Shown here piece after piece: positions 42,021 through 52,859 of a stretch of 64,000 nucleotides of DNA (positions within the stretch are counted from its first letter, which is position 1; each line of letters opens with the position of its first letter). The translations under genes and the position numbers were made by a program. Below the pieces are notes generated by a model that ran no database searches, was not told the DNA's origin, and saw only the letters and a list, made by a program, of their open reading frames with translations. This stretch comes from Amoebophrya sp. A120 (taxonomy: Eukaryota; Sar; Dinophyceae; Syndiniales; Amoebophryaceae): NCBI GenBank assembly GCA_905178155.1, contig CAJINV010000006.1, forward strand, positions 3,568,169 through 3,632,168. The letters run 5' to 3'.

Positions 42021-43342
42021 TTTGGATTTAGATTTTGGATTCCTCAGTAGTCCTCACGCTAAGAAAAGAACAATGCAATTTTTTCTGCTTGTTGTCTACA
42101 TCACACCAAACTACTCGATGGACCGTTCACCCGACTGCCGGAGTCTACTCTCCGAGCACGACTAAGTACAATTTTCCGTATCACCTTCGACGAAAATAAC
42201 GACAACCAGAAGGAAGCGCTCTCTCCATCTCGAATACTTCGACTTTGACACGACTTCTCAACAGACCTTCAGAATAAAGACGGTTTATCATCCGGAGCGA
42301 CGATCGCCGAACAGAAAAGGCTGAAGGGTTTTTTCGTAGTTTTCATCTCCAGCTCCGTCGTAAGCCGGGCGGTACGACGAGGACGACGGACCTGGCTGAA
42401 AGGCACGCTGATCATGATCAGGTGTCCAAGTTTCGTGATTTCTTAGGTGGAAACCTTATAAACTTTCTCTTGCGCAAAACAAAGCTACCAACACTAGTTC
42501 AACGTCACAACATGAAGAAAGCCACAAAAGTGGACGAGAAGTACCCTCGGGAGAAAAGGGCTTTCCTCGTCAGTTCAATTCATGATTTTCAATCGCAGCA
42601 GAATTATGATTTCTCAAAATCTATCATCTGTGGACGTTCTGGCTGGTCGTGTCCCTTTCATCGAAAGTAGGTTGAGGTTATTTGTCCCACCTGCTGAATC
42701 AAATTTTCATCCTCGGATCAATTTTGTACACTTTAGTTTGACGGCGCAGTTCAAGATTTAATTTCGATGATGCGTGACCACGGCAATGCCTGGCCGAGGA
42801 CGAGCTTGTCGGAACTACATCAAAGTGGCTTGTACTTGTTGTAATAAACGGCGTTCTTGTACGATAGAGTTAGAGGTAGTAGTAGCTCAAGGGAACAATT
42901 AAACCAAAAAGTTCTTCGTTTGTAGTTGAAAACCGCGACTGGTGCGCACGCGCAGGCATTCGTCTGACCGTGGTCGCCATCTACTTGATGTTAGAGTATA
43001 GTCGGCAGAAGTAGATCGACGTGCAGCTGATACTGATAGTTCTTACCCGCATTATTTCTTGCGCCGTCGGCTACTTCTCGTATTTGTTGATTTCAAGCTC
43101 AGAAGCTTGTTGAGGTGGGGGTAGATTGGTATAGTCGAATCGTATTCGTAGGTATTGATGGAGTGGCGTTATTGCGGCCGTTCGTTGTATTGCTTGTGGT
43201 TCTTTTAGTTGAGTTTCTACTACTCCTGAGAGGGCGGGAAGATGGAAAGCGCACTTGTACTAGTTCTTGAGCGTTCAACATCTTCAAGTAGTTGTGAATT
43301 GTTGCTGCGTAGTGGTCCTGCTCCGTATTACTGTTGATCTGT
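42021..43342. other. Spacer between the TMBIM copies
   Basis: 1.3 kb with no supported gene, introner or repeat. It holds the promoter of copy 1 and the 3' region of copy 2. Confidence 0.5.
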
Positions 43343-44754
43343 TTACCGTCGCTCCCCCATGATGCGCAAGATGTGCAGCATATCAAGCAAAAAAGTGCCA
43401 ACGTTAACGGTTTTCACAGAATGCAGCCACGCATGACAATTTTTGCCTCGTGAGCATGCTACGCATGATAAATTTGGGGGGCACCTTTTGTGGTGCATTA
43501 CTGCATGACAAATTTCGTTAACGTTAATAACACTTTTCCCTGTGATACAGGAAGAGGTTGATAATGTCCATGTACAGATTCAGGGCGGCGAAGCAGTATT
43601 CGTCCACAGCAAAGCGGTGGCGGTGGTGCTTCCCTCCCACAATCATCTGCGTGTCGAACACGATGTAGAAGGAAAACAGCAACGCAGACAAACCCGAGTA
43701 GACGATCTCGACCGGCCGGGAGTACGGGACGAACATCAGGATGAAACTGGTCAGGCACAGGCACATCAAGGCGCAGAACTGGAGAGTTGTATAGGGGTTT
43801 TTGCTTGTGGAAATATTTTTCATGTAGTTTTAGATGGCAATAATTTATTGCATGACAGAATCCCTTCCTCATTACAGACTTCGCATCACAAGTTGTACCA
43901 GGAACAGGTAAACCTAAACTATACCAAGTAGGGCCCGAACCCGGTGAAGTCATACGTCGTCTGGCACGCGAAGCCGATCAGACTCAAGGTGATGCACGCC
44001 GTGATCCCTGCCGCGGCCAACACGGAAGCGGTTGTGTACATCGAGCACGTGACGCCAACGATGAGGCCGAACGCGAGCGTGATCATGAGCAGAAAGAAGT
44101 AGTTTTTCGGGTATTCACGCGTGACGGACGGGTCGCAGAAGCTGATTTTTTTGTGTATTAGAAATTTCGATCCTTGTGTCTGTTTTTTCCCTGGCAAGAA
44201 TTAAAATTGTCGGCGATTCGAAGATTCACTTCTCAGAGTCATGTGTATTGCACTATACCAATCCAATAGGAGAGCATGTGCATGTTCTTGAGGATGGCTG
44301 TTAGTGATGATGTGTAAATGCACAAGCACATCATTCCATTAGTTCTTGTACCTGTAGCAAATCAGAATGATGGGGATCAGCATAGCGATCGTCAGAAGGG
44401 CCTGGTTTTGCTGGATAAATATCTTCGCGGATTCGTGGTAGGCCACGAAGGGGAAGGCGATTGCGCTCGTGATTAGCAGCTGGACGCCCACGATACTGAA
44501 CACCTTCCGGACGAAACCGTGCCGGACCGCCGTGTCCATTTTATCTGTCAGAACGTCGGCGGAACCTGTTTTGATGGGTTTTTGTTATGCTTCGAGAAGT
44601 TCCACTTTCTCATTAGTTTCAATCCATGCTGTTACAATTGGAATTGCAAATGCAAATGCAATTCCAATTCTGCATGACAAAATGAAAAACAGCACTGGAG
44701 TTTAGTAGTACCGGCAATGGGCTCGTTCTCGTACTGCGGGTTAGATTCCATCAT
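43343..44754 (-). CDS. TMBIM / Bax-inhibitor-1-like membrane protein, copy 2
   Basis: Exons 44754-44712, 44565-44352, 44141-43925, 43778-43548 and 43380-43343 give 245 aa. Three introns are ordinary GT-AG (44566-44711, 44142-44351, 43779-43924); the last is a family F introner. It has the TMBIM features: FVRKVFSIVGVQLLITSAIA; CYSFCDPSVTREYPKNY; FACQTTYDFTGFGPYL; FVPYSRPVEIVYSGLSALLF; VFDTQMIVGGKHH; a tail ending LFLHILRIMGERR. The N-terminus is short (MMESNPQYENEPIAG), lacking the Gly-rich leader of copy 1. No intron position is shared with copy 1. Family membership is firm; subcellular site and substrate are not readable. Lying head-to-tail with copy 1, it is a tandem duplicate. Confidence 0.88.
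43381..43547. mobile_element. Introner, family F
   Basis: Flanks CAGCA / CAGGA; ends TATCAAGCAAAAAAGTG and CACTTTTCCCTGTGATA, with inner AACGTTAAC in both arms. Last intron of TMBIM copy 2; removal gives LFLHIL against LFLHLL in copy 1. Confidence 0.93.
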
Positions 44755-45690
44755 CTTGTCTTTACTGGTGTTTTTACTTTGGCCTCAAATTTCCACTGCA
44801 AGAGCGTCTACAACTTCACTTCCCAGTAAGTAGGTGTACTTTATTGCGTCTTCTATCTCGTTCTCGGTCTACTCTAGTACTTCCAGTTCCAAATATATAA
44901 TAAAGCAGCGTTCACTACTACGGTGCGAGTAGAGCCTCCTCAACTACAGGCTATAGATGCACGAACAAAGGTGATGGAGTGTTGTTGGGCTGGAGGAGGT
45001 GGAGGACTAGAACAAACATGAGACAACATTACGACTTCAACAACGACAGAAAACAAGAGGTAAAAGTAGGTCTTAGTGCCCACCAAAATTTCGCGTGGAA
45101 GTGGTCACGAAGAAAAATACAAAGAGAAAGACAATAAGTGGGTACAATTTCAAGGGTAGTTGTACATTCAGTGCTGCGGGTCGTGGTGGCAAATAAGTAC
45201 ATTAAAAAGCAGACTCAAACATCAGGAGTTTCGAACATCGAGGCACCTCCTGCGTCCATAGCTGCACAACCGCCGATTTCGACGGAAGCTTCTTGCTTTT
45301 TTGCAAAATATCGTGCCGACGCAAAGTACCACATGCCGATCCACCGATGCAGTTGCTGTTTTTCGGATGTTGAAACTGCTCTCTTCAAAAAGTTCTTCTA
45401 CTCGCGTCAACCGACTACGCGACAACAACAATCTCAAGACCGATGCGATTTAGCGTTTTTTCAATTTCATCTCATCAACTCTTTGTCTCCTCTCAATAGC
45501 TCCTCCTCAGTCTATCTGAGCTCGGAGAGAAAGAACACGAAAAATATTCGTTTGATTGAAAATATTCATTTGAATAGGGGAGGACGGAGAGATGACGAAG
45601 ATAAGGAGAAATACAAAGGAAAAGAAGAGAAAAGAAAAAAGAAATAAAAGAATAAGAAAAAGAGAAACCAAAAGCATAAAAAAGGCAAAG
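44755..45690. other. Intergenic, no supported gene
   Basis: Upstream of TMBIM copy 2. A plus-strand frame at 45138-45647 ends in a Lys/Glu run from A/G-rich DNA and has no family features. An ATATTCGTTTGATT direct repeat begins near 45537 (see the GC-rich block). Confidence 0.45.
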
Positions 45691-48680
45691 AATTGGCGAA
45701 AATATTGCGAAAATATTCGTTTGAAAAAAATATATCTTTGAAAAGATATATCCTTTTGGTTGACTGGTCTGGCCTCGGCATCCTTCTTGGCCTCAGAAGG
45801 CCTCAGAAGGCCACGGCGGCCTCAGTCAGAAGGCGAAGGAGGGCCAGGGCGGCCTCGGAAGGGCCGAGAAACCCTCAATATGCAGTTATCTATCTACTTC
45901 GGGCAGAAGGGAGCCTAAGACGTTGCTTCTTCGGGAAGAGTGAAACAAAGACTCTGACTCGCAGAAAGGTGCTTGCAGGCGCGACCTGAGCGATTGCCAG
46001 ACCGCGACGGCCTGCACGACTGCACCCGCAGCCGCGAGCGTGCCTCCTCATTCCCGAAGCCCACACGCATCCCCACAGCCTCTGTTTCTCCCGATTCCTC
46101 GACTTACGTTGCTACCTACGCCCTTCGCTAGTCTCCCTCCCGCCCTTGCGTGCCCCATGGCTTCCTCGGGTTTCCAGGATTCCCCACACGAAGCGCAAGC
46201 GCGCTGGCGAAACAGAGACTCGAGCAACAGGCGCAGTGGTTTTTCTCTCAGAAAAAGACGGCCAGCAACAGTAGACGTATTTTTTTGGCGGGCTATTTCT
46301 TGAAGTGACTTTTACCCGGGCGGGCATGCGGCTTTCGCAGCTCCCAGCCTTGGAGACAGGGCGGGAATGCGTGGGGCCTTTAGAGGAGCATGCCCGCCAC
46401 GCTGCGCGGGGAGCACGAAAAACCTAGCTACGCTGAATGGCACGGCCAGCGCCCGGGCGTTTCGTTGATAACACCCGCCGGAAAATCCCCGGGCGCGAAC
46501 AATGCGCGAAGTGAGATTAATAGAGAAAAACCAGGGCGGCGCCCGGTCGACGGACAAGAGAAAAACGCTCCGCGCCCTCAGTCGTCGCCCCACACTCTCA
46601 CGCCAAGGCCCCTGCGCGCGCCTAGCGGGCGAAGAGCTTCCCTATCCGATCAACCCCCAACTGTCTGCTTGACGAGAAGAAGGCGCGCGGCGCCTGCAGC
46701 CAGGCTAAGGCGTCTGTGCGCGCGCAGCGCAACGGCAATTTTTTTCCAAGGCAGGCCACCATTGTCGAAAGCGAGAAAACAACTCCGCGCGCCTGCTTCG
46801 CGCGCGACGCAGTTTCTCCCTCCCAGTTACCGGCTGGCGGGCGCGAAAAAATTTTCCGATCGCGCTCTCCTGCAAAGGCGCCCGCCAAAGGGCGCGCGCA
46901 ATACAGGAAAACTTTTTTCAGGCAAGCCCCCACCTGCCGATCGCGAAAAAATTTTTCGTGCTATCAGATCGAAGCGCCTGCGCTTGCGCCCGCAGCGTGT
47001 GCGCGCACTTTTTTTCCGTAAAAACCCCGGCTACAGAATAAGAGTAGAGCTCCGCCCTGCGCGCGCTCTCAGGCCGCGGCGCCTGCCCGCAACGCCCGAC
47101 AACTTTCTTCCCTCCAGTTTCTGTTGCCGGGCGCGAAAAAATTTCCTGCGCGCGACCTCAGACCAAGGCGGCAACGAGCGCGCGCGGTGAAAACTTTTTA
47201 CAATCAGGCCTCCGCGTGCCGGTCGCAAAAAAAAGCTCCACCCTTTGGGGCCGAGACGCCTACGCGCGCGCAGCGCGCGAGTTTTTTTTTCAAACAGAGC
47301 ACCCCTTCCCCCGACGGGCTGCCGGCCGTGAGCAAAGCTGTCCGCGTTCTCAGGCGCGCGCGCGCAAAATTGTCGCCCGGCCAAGCTGCGACTGCCGGGC
47401 GCGAAAAAAATTTGCGACCAAGCCCGCCGGCCAATCAATCCGGCTAGCCCCCCCAGGAAAGCTTGACGCCCCTATGGCAAGGCGTCTGCGCGCGCGCAGC
47501 GCGCGAAGAATTTTTCTCCGGCAAGCCACCCGCTTCCGCACGCGACAGAAACTTTGCGCGCTCTCAGTCCAAGGCGTCTGCGCGCACGCAACGCGCGCGC
47601 GAGAACTAATTTTTTCCCCGACAGGTCACCGGCTGCCGGACGCGAGTAGAGCTCTCCGCGCCCCCAGGACGCGCGAGAGCCTACGGAGGTGCCTGCGCGC
47701 GGTGCTTAGGTGTCTGCGCGCGCGCAGCGCGCGAAAATTTTTTTTCCTGCTAGCCCCCGACTACCGGGAGCGCTGCAAAAAATTTTCGCCGCACCCAGGC
47801 CGAGGCGCCTGCGCGCACGCAGCGCGCGAGCGCTTTTTCATTCGTCGGCCAGACCCCGGCTGCTGGCGGGCGTGAAGCAGCATTTTTGTCGCGCCCCCAC
47901 AAGGTCGGAGCGCCTGCGCGCGCGCAGCGCGCGAAGAAAATTTTTCGGCCAACCCCTAACTACCGAAGCAAGTCAGGGCGCCTGCGCGTGCGCAGCACGC
48001 CACGTCTTTTTTCTCGGCCGGCCGCTGCCCCTGATTGCCAAACGCGACAAGGGCATCGCAAGCAACTACCAAAACCACGGCGCCTGTGCGCGCGCAGCGC
48101 GCCGATTTTTTTTTTCCCGCCGTAAGAGCACAAAACACCACGCGCACACCATCACCAGTACCAATGATGGCGCCGAAATAGGCGCGCGCAATAAGCAAAA
48201 GGCTTTTTCCTGGCCCCGAGCGCAGGCTGGCAGAACACGAAAAGGCGCTCGCGCTCTTCCAAACAAAGCAAAAAGCCGAAGCGGGCTCTGCTTGCGCAAA
48301 ACATTTTCGCGACCGGCCGCCGACCGCTCGGCTCGCATAGCACTACACATCTTCCCAACGTGCGCAACTAGAAATAAGTAAACCGACCCACTTGCGACAA
48401 TTGCGCCGCATTCTGCCCAAAGGGGCCAGGAAACGGATGCAAGCTTCTCGGTAGCGGAAACACGTGCGCAACTGCAACAAGGAACGGCAACTGCAGCAAA
48501 GCTATGTGTTCAAGATAGAAGGGATCGCAGCGCGACTCCTCTGTCCTAGATCGCCCGCAGGTCACAAACGCCGCACGGTGTCCAATGTCGTTCGCGACGC
48601 CGTTCAATGCGTTACCAAACGAATATTTTTTATCAGAAGTATATTTTTGGCGCGAAAAATATTCGCTTGATTAAAAATTG
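45691..48680. repeat. 3-kb GC-rich block of palindromic repeats, AT-rich borders
   Basis: From about 46700 to 48110 a ~100-bp unit recurs imperfectly. Its core is the near-palindrome TGCGCGCGCGCAGCGCGCGA followed by an A/T run, at about 46725, 47262, 47487, 47579, 47712, 47809, 47912, 47980 and 48084. The block is bordered by AT-rich CGAAAATATTCGTTTGA-like sequence (45537, 45705) and CGAAAAATATTCGCTTGA (48651), with an inverted ACGAATATTTTTT at 48619. Long open frames here arise from low stop-codon density in GC-rich DNA and are not called. It could be a large non-autonomous element or a local satellite. Confidence 0.7.
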
Positions 48681-49326
48681 GCTTGTGTTCTTTTTTTTCT
48701 AAGCCTCCAACCACTCTTGCTCTTGAAAGAACACGATTTATTTTTACGATCATGCGAACGCGAAGGTCACAAGGCAACAAAACTACATGGATGAAAGGAG
48801 AACTACTTACGAGGCTCCCGAGAAAAGGAAAAGAACTTGATGGCGCATCACGAGCATGATGGCAAATAAGGTTCACTGTTTTTTTACTCGTGGAGGTCCT
48901 GCAAGATGAACATCACTGCGTCGACGTGCGACACACTCCTACTTTCCTCCTAGCAAAAAATAAGTAACCACATCTGGCAAAGAACAATCCACTACGTCCA
49001 CCTTCCTCCCGCTCCCGTCAAATGCACCGGTGGAATGTTCTATGAACGCGAAAAACCAGCTGCAAGATAAGGCCATTTTCGTTGTTCATGCAGCACATGG
49101 ACATGCATCCGTTCTTTATCATCTCGCTCTCGCATATAATTTAGACTTCGAGGTAAAGAAAAATAAGATCCAGATCGCGGTACACAGGAGTGCAGGAATG
49201 CAAGAAACCGCCTGTGGTCTTGTCCCAGATGAAGACGAAGATCGGCCATATAAACACAGAAGTTCTACTTATTTGTGTAGTACCCAAAACGGTACTAGGG
49301 GTAGAAGGGCTTGTGATTATGCCGCA
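48681..49326. other. Intergenic spacer
   Basis: 650 bp between the repeat block and the stop of the receptor-like gene. I see no gene or repeat. Confidence 0.45.
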
Positions 49327-52300
49327 TCAGCACTTCCTGATCTTCATATTCGACCTCGATGAAGCTATCAACAAGGTTTTTCGCTTTCGTATTCCCATAG
49401 GCGGGGGTGGGGGCACGAAGTTTGGCGAATTTGGATCCTTGGAGACCCGTTTTCCGTGGAAATTCACGTTCTTCGCCTTGATCTTCTTGTAATACTGGGA
49501 AGATGCTGCAGTAGAAGTAGAATTCTTCTTCATCCCGCCCCTAGTGTTGTATCTCGGCGGAGTTCTTGACAGCTTGTACGGCGATAGCAAATCCCCGCCG
49601 TCGTCCGAGGAAAGGCTCGCCTGCGATAAGCGTCGCCGCCTGTCTGGGTCCCCCAGGCCTAACCCACGCATATCCCCATTTAAATCAAGTACCAACGTCT
49701 CGTTCCTGAAAGTAAATCTGTCATGTATGTTGTCCGCACGATCATCGTATCCTCTCATATTTGTGTGTTCTTGCATCACGACAAACTGTCTTTTGTAAGG
49801 GCGAAGACCGTGGTGATTTCATTCTGTAGGATACCGTATCGGCGAGATCGAGGCAGCGGCGCCGAGCCGGGTCGGGGGAAGTGGGAGAGGTAGGCGGGGA
49901 AGGGGAAGATTGTTGTGAGATATGAGAGTGCACAAAACCCCCTCAGCCTTATTTCTATGGCATGAACAGCAATACAGGCATCAGCAACAATGCAGGTTTT
50001 GCATGACAAATTTGCAGCAGAGTGTAGTGCTATTTGGGGTGCCATAACTTGTCATGCAAACAGTGCCAAGAGGGGGCAAGGTGTGGATTTGGTATTTTGC
50101 ATGACAAATGAGGGCGGGGAGTTGTGCACTCTCATATGAGGGTGAGATGCTGCAGTGGAGTTGATGTTACTGCTGCTTCGCTCACGACCGCCGCTTCTTC
50201 CTGTAATGCTATTCAGAAAACCGCCGCGCGAAGCGCTATAGGATCTGCTTTTGGAGGATAGTTTCCCGCGTCCGGGTAGCCCACCTGTCATGCCGCTTTG
50301 CTCGAGCAACACATGGTGGTACAGCTCCGGGTATCGCACGAAAAAGTGTTTTAAAACGGTTACAACTGTCGAGGAAATTTTGCATGCAGTAAGAACGCAT
50401 GAGAGAAGTTGTTTGTTCTTCCTGCATAGCATGCATAAAAAGAGAGAAGATCTGTCATGCGTGACTGCAGTTCCTCAAAACTGTTGATGCCTACACGACT
50501 CTATAATTTCTGGTTGATATCGGATCTTGCTCGTACAGAGTGGAATACAGCTATCCAAAAAAAAAAAGAGCCATCCCCCTGCCTTCCCCATCCATCTCTT
50601 GTATGACATGTAGCGAGATCTTGTGCGTGTTTTGCATGGCAAATTGGCTGAGAATGTTATTTTTTTTTGTGCATAACAGCTTCCGAATCGATCTTTCCCG
50701 TTTTGATGTCGTGCTCCGGTGGTCGTGCTTCGTCGATGTGTATTTGGCCTGCTGATCGTGGTTTGCAAAAACACCACCACCCCCGGTACTGACAATCGCC
50801 GCCTCGGGGTCGGGAACAAACAAATCCGGGTCAAATTTCTTCCGGAAACAGCAGTAGTGGAGCACCGTGTAAAACCCGGTCGCGAAACAGCTATGCATTG
50901 CAAAATTTTTATCGCACTGGTACTACTAATTGCAGTTATGCATGAAGGTTGTAGTTAGGATGAATCAGCATGACAAATTCCATCTGTAATGCGGGTCCAG
51001 CTACTTCTAATGCAATGTCTCCTTAAAAGTACGATGTTTTTGGTTTTGCATGGCATAACAGCAGATGATTAGCAACCCGATGAAAATCACAATTGGGTTC
51101 TTTTCCTTATGGGATTCTCAATTGTTACACTCTCAGCTGTTACATGAATTTGTGATGCAAAATGACCATGAGGCGCCAGACGATCAAGCTGCTTCGCATG
51201 ACGAATTATCGAAGGGCTAAACAGCATGTAGATCTGCGCGAAACTTGTGATGCAAGACTTGCCACCTTGCCCCTTTCCCTCTTGCTGTTTTTGCATCACA
51301 AATTCGTGTAACAGTTCAGAATGTAACATTTGAGAACTCCATATTCTTTCAAAATCTCCACTTCGTAGATGTTGACCAGCAGATCGTGGAAGGATTTATT
51401 GTCTAAAAATTAACCATCCCCATCCAATTTGTCATGCAATACATGTAGTAAAGTCAGTGTTTGTCATGCAAAAAGTGCATGGGGATGGTGAATTTTCAGG
51501 AGATAGGACTCCGGGTGGTCGAACGACAGCTTCTCGGTTTGCAATCCGTTTTTATCCTTCAACGCACCGTAGCTGTCGTCATCGCAAACGAATTCGTAAC
51601 GGGAGCCGTCTTTGCACCGCAACTTGGCCGAGGAACAGCCGTTGTTGCAGTAGGTTGTGAAGACTCGTTTTTCCTCCTCTCCGATCCGGAACATGGGCAG
51701 TATCCAGAGTAAGAGCCTTGCCGTAGAAGTACTACTTCTCGCGGGGCTGACCACATGTAGTATCATTGTTGCATCACAATAATTTCATGTACGCTAGTTG
51801 TACCGTCCTTTTCAGCACGACAAGTATCAAGTTCGTTTGCTTTCAAGAATTGACTGCTTCCCAGTTGTGAATTCAACTTTGTGAAGATGCACTTGGTGCA
51901 CCGCTTACGAGTCCGCCTCCCTCGTGTAGCTGTACGGCGGCAAGACATAAATTTCTCTTGCATAGGCGCGTAGCTGATCAGACAGGTGCTGCTCACCAGT
52001 TTCAGGTCCGAATCCGCCTGCTCCTCGGTGCAAGTGCAGCCGTTCTGCACACCGTTCAGGAGGGGTCGAAACAGTTCTCCAGATTTGCAGATGCAGTTCG
52101 AGTATCAACTGCAAAAATGTCTGGGTCTGGAAGAATGCATGTTTGTCATGCTTGTCTGGCATGACCCTTAATTAAATCTGTCATGCACATTACCCAAGAG
52201 CCCCATCTTTCTGTGATGCAGAAACGCAGTTTGTCATGCAGAATAAGCAACACCTAGAAGCTCAGAAACTTGTCATGCTGATCCAGCATTTGTGGCCTCA

Positions 52301-52859
52301 TCATGAGACGCCACCGAGCATCACAAGTTTCCAGACACAGACATTTTTACATTTGATATCGAGGGAAACACGTTGTTGTCCGCTGCGGTACATTGCGGAA
52401 TCGAGTGGGGCTCGTTGACAGCGCGGCTATCATGATTTTTTATGAAAATGCAGAACTCAACTCCCCCTGCCCTCATTCTATGTCATGCAAAGTTATCAAC
52501 TCAACGCATGGTCGTGCCGTGTTCTAGGTGGTGTAGCTTTGAAAGCGTGTTGACATCAAGCAGCTTCAGAAGCTGACGCTGCAATACAACACTGGTCCGC
52601 TTGTAGGTGTAGCTTGTTGAGCTTAATCGTGCGAAACGAAACCCTCCAGTGTACTTACTGGTGTTCGTTTGGTTTATTATCACCGCCCTTCAATACCAAA
52701 AGAGGGCATCAACAGGGAGCTCTTCTTGTGCACTTTCGTACTTTCGGAAGATGCTGCACTACTGCTGGCCGAGGAGGACGAGGCGGAGACTACAGCGACC
52801 GTGCTACAGGAAAACAAAACGCAAAGCAGCACTGTCCGCGAAGCGCGACGAGAAAGCAT
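49327..52859 (-). CDS. Cys-rich single-pass membrane protein (receptor-like)
   Basis: A likely first exon near 52859 gives a signal peptide (MLSRRASRTVLLCVLFSCST). Its junction to the next exon (about 52440-52359) is not fixed. The ectodomain is Cys-rich: IPQCTAADN, NCICKSGE, GCTCTEEQ, then TTYCNNGCSSAKLRC...FVCDD. An intron within about 51.70-51.91 kb is unresolved. Downstream, exons 51396-51344, 51107-51058, 50891-50676, 50551-50495, 50421-50137, 49920-49783 and 49705-49327 join in frame. They encode a transmembrane helix (NPIVIFIGLLIICCF), a Cys-containing juxtamembrane (YTVLHYCCFRKK) and a long Ser/Arg-rich tail. Two short GT-AG introns (50422-50494, 49706-49782) lie in the tail. Topology suggests type I; family unknown. 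Six introners interrupt the resolved exons. Confidence 0.6.
49921..50136. mobile_element. Introner, family D
   Basis: Flanks TGAGA / TGAGG; ends TATGAGAGTGCACAAAACCC and GAGTTGTGCACTCTCATA. Intron in the tail of the Cys-rich membrane protein; joins SHPH to NNLPL. Confidence 0.9.
50552..50675. mobile_element. Introner, singleton L (124 bp)
   Basis: Perfect ACAGC on both sides; ends TATCCAAAAAAAAAAAGAGC and TTTTTTTTTGTGCATA. Intron of the Cys-rich membrane protein; joins SIRKL to YSTLY. Confidence 0.88.
50892..51057. mobile_element. Introner, family B (diverged)
   Basis: Perfect ACAGC on both sides; ends TATGCATTGCAAAATTTTTA and GTTTTTGGTTTTGCATGGCATA-type. Intron right after the transmembrane helix (LLIICC|FATGF). 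Confidence 0.9.
51108..51343. mobile_element. Introner, family C
   Basis: Flanks TTCCT / TTCTT; ends TATGGGATTCTCAATTGTTA and GTAACATTTGAGAACTCCATA-type. Intron just before the transmembrane helix; joins EILKE to KNPIV. Confidence 0.9.
51397..51505. mobile_element. Minimal introner, family G (109 bp)
   Basis: Flanks GGATT / GGACT; ends TATTGTCTAAAAATT and AATTTTCAGGAGATA with ACCATCCCCATCC inside. Same length as the other family G copy. Intron of the Cys-rich membrane protein; joins DHPES to FHDLL. Confidence 0.88.
52103..52358. mobile_element. Introner, family A
   Basis: Perfect TCGAG on both sides; ends TATCAACTGCAAAAATGTCT and ACATTTTTACATTTGATA. Intron in the ectodomain; joins VFPS to NCICK. 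Confidence 0.92.
52440..52500. mobile_element. Possible truncated family D introner
   Basis: TATGAAAATGCAGAACTCAACTCC... followed by TTCTATGTCATGCAAAG resembles the left half of a family D element. No right half or direct repeat is visible. It lies in the unresolved first intron of the Cys-rich membrane protein. Confidence 0.35.

Noticed and set aside
43381-43547. Excision keeping both flanking repeats (LFLYMLHIL)
   Set aside because: In frame, but adds two residues relative to copy 1. Removing one repeat copy gives LFLHIL, matching LFLHLL.
45138-45647. Plus-strand 169-codon frame ending in Lys/Glu runs
   Set aside because: The tail is translated A/G-rich simple sequence; no family features and no exon signals.
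46390-48381. Long overlapping frames on both strands in the GC-rich block
   Set aside because: Stops are rare in GC-rich DNA, the products are Arg/Ala-rich in all frames, and the frames follow the palindromic repeat units.
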